The notes beneath the pieces are model-generated. The model ran no database searches. It was not told the DNA's origin and saw nothing but the letters and a program-made list of their open reading frames with translations. Of a DNA stretch of 64,000 bases, positions 51,376 through 62,514 are shown one piece after another. The stretch spans positions 363,786 through 427,785 of the forward strand of contig CAUYUJ010012603.1 in the NCBI GenBank assembly GCA_963575745.1, read 5' to 3'. Every line of letters starts with the position of its first letter. Positions within the stretch are counted from its first letter, which is position 1. A program made the translations under genes and the position numbers. Source of the DNA: Prorocentrum cordatum (Eukaryota; Sar; Dinophyceae; Prorocentrales; Prorocentraceae).

Positions 51376-51692
51376 GGAGGGATGGAGGGCGAGGAAAAGG
51401 CTGACACCTTGTTGTCGCATGCCAGGCCGCGTCCGACCTGGACAACCCTCCATAGCAGGCGTGCGTGACGTTCGGGTGCGTCTCCATTGCCCGCATGCTC
51501 GCCTTTGTCCTTGCACCTGCGCCTGTCGCACCCCGGCTCCTTGCTCCTGTCCTTGTCCTTGCCCTGCGCTGTCGCGCCCTGTCCTTGTCCTTGCTCCTTG
51601 CACCTGCGCCTGTCCGGCTCCGCATCGGCAATGCGGCGCAGTCCTCCCGCTCGGGGATCTACTGACCCAGGTCAATCTAGACCGGATCAATC

Positions 51693-51800
51693 AGGCTTTG
51701 CAGGATCCTGCAAGATCCTGCAAGATCCTGCAAGATCCTGCGCCCAGGCCCAGGTCAGAGCGCCCCTGGGCCTGCAGGATCCTGCAAGATCTGATGGGCC
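51693..51800. repeat. GATCCTGCAA tandem decamer with inverted end
   Basis: GCAGGATCCTGC palindrome, four ATCCTGCAAG units, then CAGGCCCAGG..CCTGGGCCTG and a returning GCAGGATCCTGCAAGATC, giving a hairpin. Confidence 0.75.
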
Positions 51801-51814
51801 TGTTTTCCACCACA

Positions 51815-51995
51815 ACCACCAACACCATAAGTTGGAGGTGGAGGGGGTCCTCCTCCTCCTCCACCTCCTCCTCGTCCTCCTCCTCCTCGTCCTCCTCCTC
51901 CTCCTCGTCCTCCTCCTCCTCGTCCTCCACCTCCTTCCCCGCTCCAACTTGTGGTGGTGGTGGTGGTGGTGGTGGTGGTGGTGGTGGTGGTCCCG
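51815..51995. repeat. Foldback of CTC and GGT microsatellites
   Basis: CCACCACAACCACC and AAGTTGGAGGTGG on the left mirror CCACCTCC, CTCCAACTT and GTGGTGGTGG on the right around a CTC tract. Confidence 0.7.
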
Positions 51996-52207
51996 GCGCT
52001 CCGACTGACCCCCGCTTGCACTGACCCCCGTCTCTTGGGAGGCCCGGAAGCACGCGCGGGCGCCGCGCGCGGCGGAGGGCGGGGGCGATCTCCTGCAGCG
52101 CGCGGGGGCCCGCGGCTGCGCGGTCGCAGCGCCTGCCACCTCGAGGAGTCGGCGGCCACGACTGGGACACAGAGGGACAAGCGTAGAAGAAAAGAAACAA
52201 AAAAACC

Positions 52208-52455
52208 GTAAACATAAACTTGTGGCGCTCCGCTCGGAGTTCCTGGATCTGCGCTGGACCCCCGTCCGCGGCGCGCGGAGCGCGACCGGGGAGGCCACCT
52301 GGCCAGATTTCTCGCATCGGCGCGAGCGGCGCCGGCTGGGCCCCCCCTGGCGGCGCCTCAAGCGCCGCCCCTGGCGGCCTCCGCGCGCCAGGGGTGGGGG
52401 GTCCAGCGCAGATACAACAAAATCCGCGCGGAGCACCACAAGTTTATGTTTTTGG
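52208..52455. mobile_element. Palindromic foldback family, copy F
   Basis: Left ACATAAACTTGTGGCGCTCC, right GGAGCACCACAAGTTTATGT: outer ends perfectly matched over about 17 bp. The centre is longer than in other copies and contains a nested AGATTTCTCGCATCGGCGCG piece, suggesting one copy inserted in another. Confidence 0.8.
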
Positions 52456-52489
52456 CGTTTTTTGCTGTTATTATGTATCTTATGCATCT

Positions 52490-52765
52490 TCTTATTATTC
52501 TTCTTATTATCATGATTATTCTTCTGATTATTCGTATCATTCTGATTATCATTATTATTATTATTATTATTAGTAGTATCATTAGTATTAGTATTGTTAC
52601 TATTGTTGTTATTATTATTAGTATTATTATTATTAGTATTATTATTATTGATACTATTATTATTATTATTATTATTGTTGGTATTATTGGTATTATTATT
52701 ATTATTGTTATTATTATCCTCGGTGATATTTGTTGTTGTTTTATTCTTCTCATTATTAGCATTCT
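52490..52765. repeat. (TTA)n microsatellite
   Basis: ATTATT repeat with AGT, GTT and CTT variants; the most AT-rich stretch in the right half. Confidence 0.9.
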
Positions 52766-52809
52766 TCTTATTCTTGTACCAGCGTGGCCTCCTCGGAGGC
52801 GTGCGTCCG

Positions 52810-53290
52810 CATGAACGTGCAATGCATCCACATTGCCGTGCGCTCCTCGTTTCCCGAGCGGCACGGCCAGACAGCGCCCGCCACGGAGCAGATCGGAGGC
52901 TGCGGGGCGAGATTGCAGTGGAACGGCGAGCCCCACACCGGGAGATCGGTGCCGGCTTCGTGCTCGTGCTGCGCGTGCGGGCGAGGCGACGCCGCGTGGG
53001 CGCGCGACGGGAAGGATGCCGCCGTGGCCGCGGGCCGCGGAGCCGCTCGACCGCCCCACCCCCGGTACAGGCGAGCGGGTGCCCCGCGGGGTGCCCCGTC
53101 GGTGGCGCGGGGGTGCCCCGTCGGCGGCGCGGGGTGCCCCGTCGGTGGCGGCGGGGTCTCCCGACGGTGGCTCGGGATGTCCCGCCGTGGTGTGTCGATG
53201 GCAGCTCGTGAGATCAGCTGCGAGTTCGATCGCGTGAGCGGTCGCGATCGTGAGGCCGATCGTGACATCGAGAGACTGATATGACGGGGC
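52810..53290 (+). repeat. GATC-rich dispersed repeat, copy 1
   Basis: GGATGCCGCCGTGGCC, GGTGCCCCGTCGGTGGCG (tandem) and CCCGCCGTGGTG lead into GATCGCGATCGTGAG-like 12-mers. Copies at 55140-55520, 58490-58870 and 61590-61930. Confidence 0.75.
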
Positions 53291-53439
53291 CCCGGGACAC
53301 ACAGATAAATACACACGAATCCGCCGACCCCTTGGGGCTCATCGGCGCGTGAGATCCTCCCCCTCCCCAAACCCCTCCCCCGGGAGCCCGGTCCGGTCGA
53401 TTTGGAAGGGGGGGGGGTCTGTTCAAACTCCCTGGTTCC

Positions 53440-54010
53440 CCTGGGGGGGTCATCCGCTCCCGAAAATCCTGCAGGGACTCCTCCGGTGGCCTCGAAATGG
53501 CCTCGGGACGCACCACGACGGCTCAAGAGGACTTCCACGTGGCCTTCGGTGGCTCCAAAATTCCCCAATATGGGCTCAAGACAGCCCACGATGCCTCCAA
53601 GACGCTCCAAGAGGCCCCGAAGGGGCGCTCCAAGAAGGTCCAAAGCAGCGAAAATCATTGATTTTCCATGGGGAAACCTACATTTTTAGCATCGACGACA
53701 ATTCAGCCTGCACGGAGTTCCAGCCAGTCTAAGAGGCCCCCAAAGCCACCCCATGACGTCCCAAAAGGGTCCCAAAAAGGCGCCCAAGACGGCCCAAAAC
53801 GGCGCAGAGACGGCCCCAGAGGCTCCCGAATCGCCCCAACTGAGTCCCAAGACTGCTCCTAGAGGGGCCCCAGCGGCGGAGCCCGAACCGAAAATCCGAA
53901 CCCTCCGCTCCCACGAGCCGCCCAAAAGGTCCCAGGAGAACCCCAAAAGACCTCCAAAAAGCGTCCGGGAGGCCCAAAAGAGGCCCCAAGAGGCCCCAAA
54001 ACGGCTATCA
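53440..54010 (-). repeat. CTTGGGGCC-type array, minus orientation
   Basis: CCAAGACGGCCC, CCCAAGAGGCCCC units; includes GAAAATCCGAACCCTCCGC, the inverse of the GGCTCGGATTTTC block at 0.69 kb. Confidence 0.65.
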
Positions 54011-54149
54011 GTGAACTTCGAAACTACCTCCACGAAGCCTGCGAGATGCCTCCCCAAAGATCCCAGCGAACATCGCACAAGCCTCAGACCCACAACCCGG
54101 GCACGGTGGCGTGACATGCCGACTGTAAGTAGATCGTGTTTCCAGTTCC

Positions 54150-54500
54150 TCTCCCTCCTCCTCTTCAGCACCCTTCTCCTCCCTCATCCCTCCGCCCTCC
54201 TCTTCCTCTCCTTCCTTCTTGCATCCTCCCTTCCTTTCCCTCATCCTCTTTCCCCAGCCTTGCCCTCCTCCCCCCCATCCTCCTTCCTCCACCTACCCCT
54301 AGGTCCCGGCGGTCAGATCCCTCGCAACTTCCTCGCAAGGAAGGAGGACGACGAGGAAGGAGGAAGAAAGAAGGAAGAAGGTAGAAGGAGAGAGGAGGGA
54401 GGAGGGGGAGGAGGAGAAGCAGGAGGAGGAAGAGGACGACGAGGAAGAAGGAGGAAGGAGGAAGGAGGGAGAAGGGAGGAAAGGGAGGAGAAGAAGGGGG
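54150..54500. repeat. Pyrimidine tract facing purine tract
   Basis: CTCCTTCC-rich DNA (54150-54300) followed by GGAGGAAGAAG-rich DNA (54340-54500); the two can pair imperfectly. From 54.5 to 55.0 kb no gene is recognised. Confidence 0.65.
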
Positions 54501-55004
54501 AGCTTAAATCCGCTACCTCCTTGTGGGTCTCCAGACGTGTGAGATAGTCCCCCCCCCAGTGACCCCCCCAGGGACCTCAAACCGGAGATTTGCCCCCCCC
54601 GGGCCCGGCAAGAGCGCGTCACGGGACTCTTCCGGGGTCAAGAGGGTCTACACACGGGCCAAGAAGGCCCCAAGAAGCCTCCAAGACGGCCCACGAGAGC
54701 TCCGAGACGCCAAACGACCTCTCCGACTTCGGTAGTCTTCTCTTGCACGCGCCGCTCCTGTCGCCTTTTGATGATTCCCAACCTGTTGCTGCTGCAAATG
54801 TCTCGTGTCCGAGAACGCTCCTCCGCGCGCCGCGCACGTCACGTCGCACCTCGTTCTCTCGCCCCTCCGCGCATTTCCGACAGAACCTCTCCCCCGATGA
54901 ATTGTGCTTCTTCTGTGCACCCGACATTTCCGCCTGCTCTTTCAACAGCGTCAGACATGTCTTGTTCGAACGCATTTAAGGGGTCGGCGGATGTGGCGTA
55001 AGCC

Positions 55005-55140
55005 TAAAGAATAAAAAGATCCCCCATACTTTCCCATATGTTCTGGACTTTTGTCTTCCCCCCCACTGCCCATATTTTCCCAGATTTTCTGGGGAATCGA
55101 CGATTAATTGTGCCTGTGTTTTTTCCCCTCCTGATGATAC
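55005..55140. repeat. Dispersed repeat shared with 30750-30900
   Basis: Second copy; adjoins the GATC-rich repeat, whereas the first adjoins the tandem array at 30.7 kb. Confidence 0.75.
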
Positions 55141-55520
55141 TGAGATCGATGGTGAGCTCCATAGCGAGATCGAGCACAGCAGATCGTTGGCCAAGGGTGC
55201 CTCGCCGTGGCCACGGGTGTCCCTACCGTGATGTCCCGATGGTGCATCGTGAGATCCCCTTGTGGGGTCGATGGTGAGATCTCTTGTAAGATCGGCATTG
55301 GGATCGATACTGTGATCGATCGTGCGATCGATCTTGGGAGCGATCGTGAGATCACTGGTGAGATCGATTTTGAAATTTGGTGTGAGATCGATCGTGGGGC
55401 CTACTGTGAGATTGACAGTGCGATATTGTCCCGCTGGTGGCATGATCGTGCTGAACGCCACTCGCTGTGAGACTGTTACTGGAACAGGTGAGAAACCTGT
55501 AACGATATCAGAAGTGAAAT
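55140..55520 (+). repeat. GATC-rich dispersed repeat, copy 2
   Basis: Tandem GATCGATCGTGA-like 12-mers, then a GATATTGTCCCGCTGGTGG block also present in the 61.6-kb copy. Confidence 0.8.
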
Positions 55521-55549
55521 GTATTGTGAGACCGATAGCAGGTTCGATA

Positions 55550-56200
55550 ATGAACTCGATGAATACTGAGATCGATAGTGAAACTGGTAGTGAGATAAAT
55601 CGTTTGGAATCGACTGCGAGGTCGCACGTATGTGGTGTGAGCTCCATCGCGGCTGTGTCGCCTTCATTACAATCACCATTGTGCATTGTCACCATCAGCG
55701 TCCTCGTGCAATGTCGCAACATCATCGCCGTCGCAGTCATCGCAGTTGTTGTTAGTAGCCTTCCCCGACCAACCTTCTTATCACCCGAAGCGTGGTCGTA
55801 TAGTACTGTAAGATTTCTGGCTCGCGCTTCGCCCCACCCGGGGCGACGCACACAGAATTAGTATGCTGGGTCGGCGCAAAGTAAGAGAAGCGGGTCATGA
55901 AGGAAGCCCCGAGGGGCCTTCCCCGGGACGAACTGCGAATCCCCACCGCAGCTGTTTCGTTCACTGCCCAGTACACCGTGGAGGGCCCCGAGAGCCCGAA
56001 AACCCCCTGGGGAGACCAAGAAATACCGATATCGCCACTCCCAGGACCCCCCCCCGAGATGCGCCCTGACCAGAATGTCGAAGCGAATCCAGCGGGGGTG
56101 ACGAGGGCCTCCGAGGAGGCCCAAAAATCGAAAACGAAGGAAGGGCAGCAGTACGAGTGCCTTATATTCCTCCGACCTGCTACTCCTTTTCCTCGCCCTC
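55550..56200. other. No gene recognised
   Basis: Mixed-composition DNA with a dispersed piece at 56040-56160 shared with 26.4 kb. Confidence 0.35.
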
Positions 56201-56204
56201 CCTC

Positions 56205-56259
56205 ATCATCATCATCATCCTCCTCCTCCTCCTCCTCCTCCTCCTCCTCCTCCTCCTCC

Positions 56260-56322
<63 letters not shown>

Positions 56323-56325
56323 CCC
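56205..56325. repeat. (CTC)n/(CAT)n microsatellite
   Basis: CAT, then CTC, then CAT units, about 120 bp. Confidence 0.9.
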
Positions 56326-56854
56326 ATCCTCCCCCCCATCGTCCATCCCTCGTCCGCCAATACTCCTCGCCCATCCCCTACCTCCGCCCCCATCTCCCTC
56401 CCTCCTCCCTCCTCCTCCGCCCCTCCTCCCCCGTTCTCTTACCACACTGTGGCCACTGGCGGATTCCAGCGAACTCTCCCCCACACCTTTCTTCCTCGTC
56501 ATCCTGCCCTCCCAGTCGATTGCTTTTGAAGGAGCGCGTTCACGAATGCTTGCCTCGGGAACATTCGGCGGCGCATTTGAACCAGGGCCCCCCCCCCCCG
56601 AAAATCTGGCGTGGTCAAGCAAAACCACGGGGACCGCCCCCCCCCCCTCGCCAACCCCCCCCCGCCCCTTCCCCCGGCGCCGGCGCCGGCTGGCAGCGCC
56701 GACGGCGGCGACACGGCGACGATGACCAGGACGACGGCGACGACGACGACGACAAGGACGATGACAGGGTCCCTTGTAGTTGGACCTCTGTCCTCGGCCC
56801 TGACTAACGTAATATTGACGGGCACGGACCTCAAGTATAAATAATCATCGCGCT

Positions 56855-56988
56855 GCGTCGCGTGGCCGTCCTCGCTGTCGTCGCCGTCGTCGTCGTCGCC
56901 ATGGCCGCGGTCGTCGTCGTCGTCGTCGACGTCGTCGTCGTCGCCGTCGTCACGTCTTCGTCGCCGTCGTCGTCGTGCTCGTCGTCAT

Positions 56989-57029
<41 letters not shown>

Positions 57030-57063
57030 CCGCCGTCGTCGTCGTCGTCGTCGTCACCGTCGC

Positions 57064-57095
<32 letters not shown>

Positions 57096-57115
57096 CCGTC
57101 GTCGTCGCCGCCGAC
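56855..57115. repeat. (GTC)n microsatellite
   Basis: TCGTCGTCGCCG tract of about 260 bp; Val-, Ser- and Asp-rich frames are shadows. Downstream GGGGGGATCGAACCCCCCC (57163-57181) is a short hairpin. Confidence 0.9.
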
Positions 57116-57599
57116 GCCGCCACCCGGCGCGGGCACCGGCGCCAGCCCTGGAGGAAAGGGGGGGGGATCGAACCCCCCCCCTTTGAATCGTCGTCCCCGT
57201 CGATGCTCCCCGCCGCCGCCGTCAGCCGCCGCCGGCGCCGTCGCTGGCCGGGAGGGGGGCCGCCGCCCGCGCCGGCGCAGGCCCCGCGGCTGGGGTGGGG
57301 TTCGACCCCCCCCCCTGTTCCGATTCCCCGCCCCCCTCCAGCCGCGCACAAGACGCGCTCTTTCTTACCCTTCCTCCGCTGCTTCCCCTGGGGCCCGTTC
57401 GCTCCATGGCGGGACGACCTCGCCAGGTGGATCGCCGGCGCCCTTCGCCGCGTCAGCCCTGGCCAGGCCGAGCCCTGACCCCAGGCATCGGGCCGGCCAG
57501 GTCTGTCCGCTGCAGACGGATCGCTGGCGCTTCTCGAGCATTGGAGGCTCTTCCTCCTCCTCCTCCTCCTCCTCATCCTCCTCCTCCTCATCCTAGCTA

Positions 57600-58489
57600 G
57601 CTGGCTAAATGCGAGGCCCACACGCAAGGGAAAAGCAACATGGAGAGCGCCCAGGAAAAAGTGTAAGTTCACGGATTCTCTCCTCACCGCTGGCGAGAAG
57701 TCGACTTGCTGGCGGATGTGCCGAGCGAGCAGCCCTTGTGCCATAACTGTGAAGAACGTGGCGAGTGCTTTCGGCAACTCGATCTGGTCTGAATGAGACA
57801 AATACCACCACTGCTCGAGCTACGCTGGATGAGGATTGCAACCTTCGTATGCACCGATGCGGGATCATCATGGTGGTATGTGACGGCGGGCGCGGGGACC
57901 CCGTCTGATAAAACCTTACCAGGGGGGAACCGTGGGGAGGGGGGCCTTCACGGTCGCTGCGTTTCTCTGGAATGATTCTCGGGTTACGGCCTCGACCACA
58001 TACCATATCATATGTGGCACTTGTTGGCTTTAACATGGCAGCACGTTCAGAGTAAACTGTATACTGTAAAGTGCGCCGACGGTGTAAACAAAACGGTTGT
58101 GGCCTCGAAGGGGATGGCTTTTCATCATGTGTCCGACAAGAGCTCCAGACCTGCATCGCACTCTTGATGGGAAGCTTCACCCCTACAGATACTCTCAGAA
58201 AGTTGGACAACATGAGCGATCGAAACAAGTGGCCTCTCGGAGCGATCGGACACGACAGTTGGGCCGACTCCAGAAATTCTGACTCAAACGATGTCGGCGT
58301 ACAACGTTTTATCGGCTGCACGAAAAAGCGGCTCGAGGCAAGAGTGACCCTTGGTACGCGGCTTCACGGCGGCCGCGGGGGGGGGGCCAATCCACGCAAT
58401 CCAAGGGCGCTAGCCGCTACTGCAGGGACCCCTGTGGGCCCGCACCAGAAGACAGTCCTGCAAAGGGTCACTCTTACGCGTGGCCGAAT
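57600..58489. other. No gene recognised
   Basis: Mixed-composition sequence without motifs; could contain intron or old retrocopy. Confidence 0.35.
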
Positions 58490-58870
58490 CTGCTTCCGCC
58501 GACCGTCGCAACTGTCGGAGGTTGGGAGCAGAGATCGCGGGAGGAACGGGGAGACCCCCACTGGGACATGGGCTTCGGCTTCGTGTTTGCGTCGCGCTTG
58601 CGAGGGAAGCGAAGCTGCGTGGGCGCGCGACACGAATGATGCCGCCGTGGCCAGGGGCCGTGAAGCCGTTTGGGTGGGCGCGCGGGTGCCCAAGGTGCCC
58701 CGTCGGAGGCGCGGGGGTGCCCCATGAGTGGCGCGGGGGTGCCCCGTCGGTGGCGGTGCCCCGACCGTGGCTCAGGGCGTCCCGCCGCGGTGCCCCGATG
58801 GCAGTTCGCGCAGTCATCGAGAAATCGATGGTGAGATCGAGATCGAAAATTCGCCGGCCCAACGGGCCAG
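58490..58870 (+). repeat. GATC-rich dispersed repeat, copy 3
   Basis: GATGCCGCCGTGGCC, GGTGCCCCGTCGG (tandem), CGTCCCGCCGCGGTG, then GAAATCGATGGTGAGATCGA; truncated tail. Confidence 0.75.
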
Positions 58871-59024
58871 AGGCGTGCTAAGATCTCTGGTAACTACTTC
58901 ACAATATTTCTAGTTCGCGCGCGCGGGGCGGCCCCCATGGGGGGCCCCAGACGAAAGTGCCCCGGCTGATCCCCGGCCGGGTCCCGGGCTATCCCTAGGG
59001 GGGAGGTTATTCTCTTGCACAGGG

Positions 59025-59082
59025 TGTCTAGAGCTCCGACCACTTTATTTCGGCACCGCACCCCCCCTCCCATCATAATCAC

Positions 59083-59115
<33 letters not shown>

Positions 59116-60980
59116 CGTCATCATCATCATGCGCCCCCTCCGTCTCAGCGCCATCCCGCGGCTCCAGCGCCCGCCCAGTGCCCCCTCCGCCCCGACCACT
59201 TTATTTCGGCACCGCACCCCCCCCGCTCCGCCCCCTCCCCCGCGCCGTCTCAGCGCCCCCCCGCGGCTCCAGCGCCCGCCCAGTGCCCCCTCCGCCTCGA
59301 CCACTTTATTTCGGCACCGCACCCCCCCCCGCTCCGCCCCCTCCCCCGCGCCGTCTCAGCGCCCCCCCGCGGCTCCAGCGCCCGCCCAGTGCCTCCTCCG
59401 CCCCGACCACTTTATTTCGGCACCGCACCCCCCCTCCCCGCTCCGCCCCCTCCCCCGCGCCGTCCTCAGCGCCCCCGCGCGGCTCCAGCGCCCGCCCAGT
59501 GCCCCCTCCGCCACGACCACTTTATTTCGGCACCGCACCCCCCCTCCCCGCTCCGCCCCCTCCCCCGCGCCGTCTCAGCGCCCCCCGCGGCTCCAGCGCC
59601 CGCCCAGTGCCCCCTCCGCCCCGACCACTTTATTTCGGCACCGCACCCCCCCCCGCTCCGCCCCCTCCCCCGCGCCGTCTCAGCGCCCCCGCGGCTCCAG
59701 CGCCCGCCCAGTGCCCCCTCCGCCTCGACCACTTTATTTCGGCACCGCACCCCCCCCCGCTCCGCCCCCTCCCCCGCGCCGTCTCAGCGCCCCCCCGCGG
59801 CTCCAGCGCCCGCCCAGTGTCTCCTCCGCCCCGACCACTTCATTTCGGCACCGCACCCCCCCTCCCCGCTCCGCCCCCTCCCCCGCGCCGTCTCAGCGAC
59901 CCCGCGCGGCTCCAGGCGCTTCCGCCCAGCGCCCCCTCCGCCCCGGAACCAGTTATTTTCGGGCACCCGCACCCCCCACCCTCCGCTCCCTTCCACCCGC
60001 CGCGTCTTTTTAATTTTTCGCGGGCGTCGTCGCCGGCTCCTCCAGCGCCCCGCCCGCGGCCTATAGCCGGCCCACCGCCCTATTTCGGCACCGCACCCCC
60101 CCTCCCCGCTCCGCGCCCTCCCCCGCGCCGTCTCAGCGCCCCCCCGCGGCTCTAGCGCCCGCCCAGTGCCCCCTCCGCCCCGACCGCTTTATTTCGGCAC
60201 CGCACCCCCCCCCCGCTCCGCCCCCTCCCCCGCGCCGTCTCAGCGCCCCCCCCCGCGGCTCCAGCGCCCGCCCAGTGCCCCCTCCGCCCCGACCACTTTA
60301 TTTCGGCACCGCGCCCCCCCTCCCCGCTCCGCCCCCTCCCCCGCGCCGTCTCAGCGCCCCCCCGCGGCTCCAGCGCCCGCCCAGTGCCCCCTCCGCCCCG
60401 ACCACTTTATTTCGGCACCGCACCCCCCCCCGCTCCGCCCCCTCCCCCGCGCCGTCTCAGCGCCCCCCCGCGGCTCCAGCGCCCGCCCAGCGCCCCCTCC
60501 GCCTCGACCACTTTATTTCGGCACCGCACACCCCCCCGCTCCGCCCCCTCCCCCGCGCCGTCTCAGCGCCCCCCCGCGGCTCCAGCGCCCGCCCAGTGCC
60601 TCCTCCGCCCCGACCACTTTATTTCGGCACCGCACCCCCCCTCCCCGTTCCGCCCCCTCCCCCGCGCCGTCTCAGCGCCCCCGCGCGGCTCCAGCGCCCG
60701 CCCAGTGCCCCCTCCGCCCCGACCACTTTATTTCGGCACCCACCCCCCCCCCCGCTCCGCCGCCTCCCCCGCACCGTCTGAGCGCTCCCCCGCGGCTCGA
60801 GCGCCCGCCCAGTGCCCCCTCCGCCCCGACACCCCCCCCCATCCTCCGCCCCCTCCCCCACACGTCTCAGCGCTGCCCACGGCTCCAGCGCTCGCCCAGC
60901 GCCCCCTCCGCCCCGCCCACTTTATTTCGGCACCGCAGCCCCTCCCTGCTCCGCCCCTTCCCGGACACCGTCTCAGTGCC
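59025..60980. repeat. ~109-bp minisatellite, about 17 units
   Basis: The unit contains CGACCACTTTATTTCGGCAC, CGCTCCGCCCCCTCCCCCGC and GGCTCCAGCGCCCGCCCAGT. TTTATTTCGGCACC recurs about every 105-110 bp; length changes lie in the C runs. The first unit is invaded by a CAT tract (59075-59130) and the last units (59.95 kb, after 60.78 kb) are diverged. Pro-rich frames are shadows. Confidence 0.9.
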
Positions 60981-61144
60981 CCCACGGTTCCAGCGCCCGT
61001 CCAGTGCCCCGCGGCCCCAGTGCCCGGCCAATGTCTTTCCTGCCCCGGTGCGCCCCTTTCGCCCCTTCCCCCCAGTGTTCCCCGCGGCCTCAGCGGGGCC
61101 TTCTCCGTGCGGTTTCCTTCCGCCCCGCCCATCTTCTTTCCGCC

Positions 61145-61589
61145 CTCGCGAAGTAACACACGAGCGCCACAAAACGCTTAGGACATCGGGGATCCGGGTC
61201 ATTACGAAATTGCAATTCTGGTTGCAGCAGCAACAAGAAACTGGGGATCCGGGATTCGCCCTCTGGAGCCCCTCTTGCGGCCTTGTTTTGTTCACTCCTT
61301 CTGCGATGTCTGGCATCCTCTCCCCCCCCCTCCTCCTCCACATCCTCCTCCTCCCCCTTCCTTTTTGCGCAAGAGCCATGGCACACGTGCCACTTGTTTT
61401 TCGCCACCTCTCACGAGGATCGTGGCCTCCGTGGGGGGGGGGCTGCAATCGACTACCCCCCCTCCCGCCCCAAGGGGACGCTCCCAAGAAGCCCCGAAGA
61501 AGCCCCCAAGACGGCCCCAAGAGGCCCCAAATAGCGCTCCAGGGCCGGCGGAATGAGCGAAACGATTAAATAAAGCTGATGGCGAAGTC
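61145..61589. other. No gene recognised
   Basis: Contains CAAGAGCCATGGCACACGTG near 61369, a palindromic piece related to 30040-30075, and a short CTTGGGGCC-type stretch (61490-61550). Confidence 0.4.
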
Positions 61590-61930
61590 GATCACAACAT
61601 ATCTTCGGTTGGAGGTGCCCCGCCGTGGTTGACGGTGCCCCATCGTGGTGTCCCGAAGGTGTCTCGTGAGATCTTTTGCGAGGTCGATAATGAGATCACA
61701 TGTCGTATCGATATGGGGATCGATCGTGGGACCGATGGTGCGACCAGAGCGATGATGAGATCGATGGTGAAATCGATGTTGAAATTCGTTGCGAGGACGA
61801 TAGTGAGATCTGGAGTGAGCTCGACAGTGGGAGATTGTCCCGCTGGTATCCCGAACGTAGTGAACGTCACACGCTGCGAGATCGTTAGTGAGATCTGTTG
61901 AGGGATCGACAATGAGATCGAACGTGACAT
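61590..61930 (+). repeat. GATC-rich dispersed repeat, copy 4
   Basis: GGTGCCCCGCCGTGGTTG, GTGAGATCTTTTGCGAGGTC and GATTGTCCCGCTGGTATCCC parallel the other copies. Confidence 0.8.
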
Positions 61931-62514
61931 GCATGGTGAGACACAATGTGCGTCCACATCGCACTATGCGAAGGTCCGTGGATCGCGAGCTGGGAGTGCT
62001 CCCAGTTCCGCTCCCAACTAGAAGTGTGAAAGAGAGAAGACATGGCGGCAATTGCATGAATAGAGCAGCGGTCCTTTTCCTTTACCAATATACTACCGTG
62101 CGCGCACTGTGAGCTAGAATGGCGGCGGCTGCGCGCCCGTACTCCTAGTCAATGAGGGGGAGGGAGCAGGAGGGAGGAGTCGTCGTCGTCGCACCCATTC
62201 GAGCTCAAGTTCGTCTGCTGGCAACTGACCGCTGCTACGCTCTGGGCCACGGCTGTTTCGCCCGATCTCTGAAAGGGGGACTCACGTTTCCGAGCCAGCC
62301 CAAGACGCGCAAGATTACTTCTGAGCGGGGGCGGAAACGGTGGCCTGGCGCCCAGCCCCTGGCTGGCACGCCCCACGCGGGGCGGGCATTCTTTTCAGTG
62401 GGCTAGGCAGGTCTACCGTCGACCACAGCAGAGTGGGCGCACACGCAACTCCCACCCTACGGCAGTACAACGGCAGTCCCCCTTGCCCGTCTCTACCGAA
62501 AGCGCAACTGTCCA
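61931..62514. other. No gene recognised
   Basis: 3'-flank of the LINE fragment. CACGCCCCACGCGGGGCGGG near 62368 is a small GC hairpin. Confidence 0.35.

Noticed and set aside
50151-51690. Ile- and His-rich minus frames of 350-420 codons
   Set aside because: They translate the GAT microsatellite.
57160-57320. tRNA-like T-arm sequences (GATCGAACCCC, GGTTCGACCCC)
   Set aside because: No cloverleaf, anticodon arm or acceptor stem can be built; they are G-run/C-run hairpins.
59015-61569. Pro/Ala/Ser-rich frames of 330-470 codons
   Set aside because: They follow the 109-bp minisatellite, and overlapping frames are open in several phases.
62190-62206. CCCATTCGAGCTCAAG resembling the SL 3' half
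   Set aside because: Too many mismatches and no associated gene.
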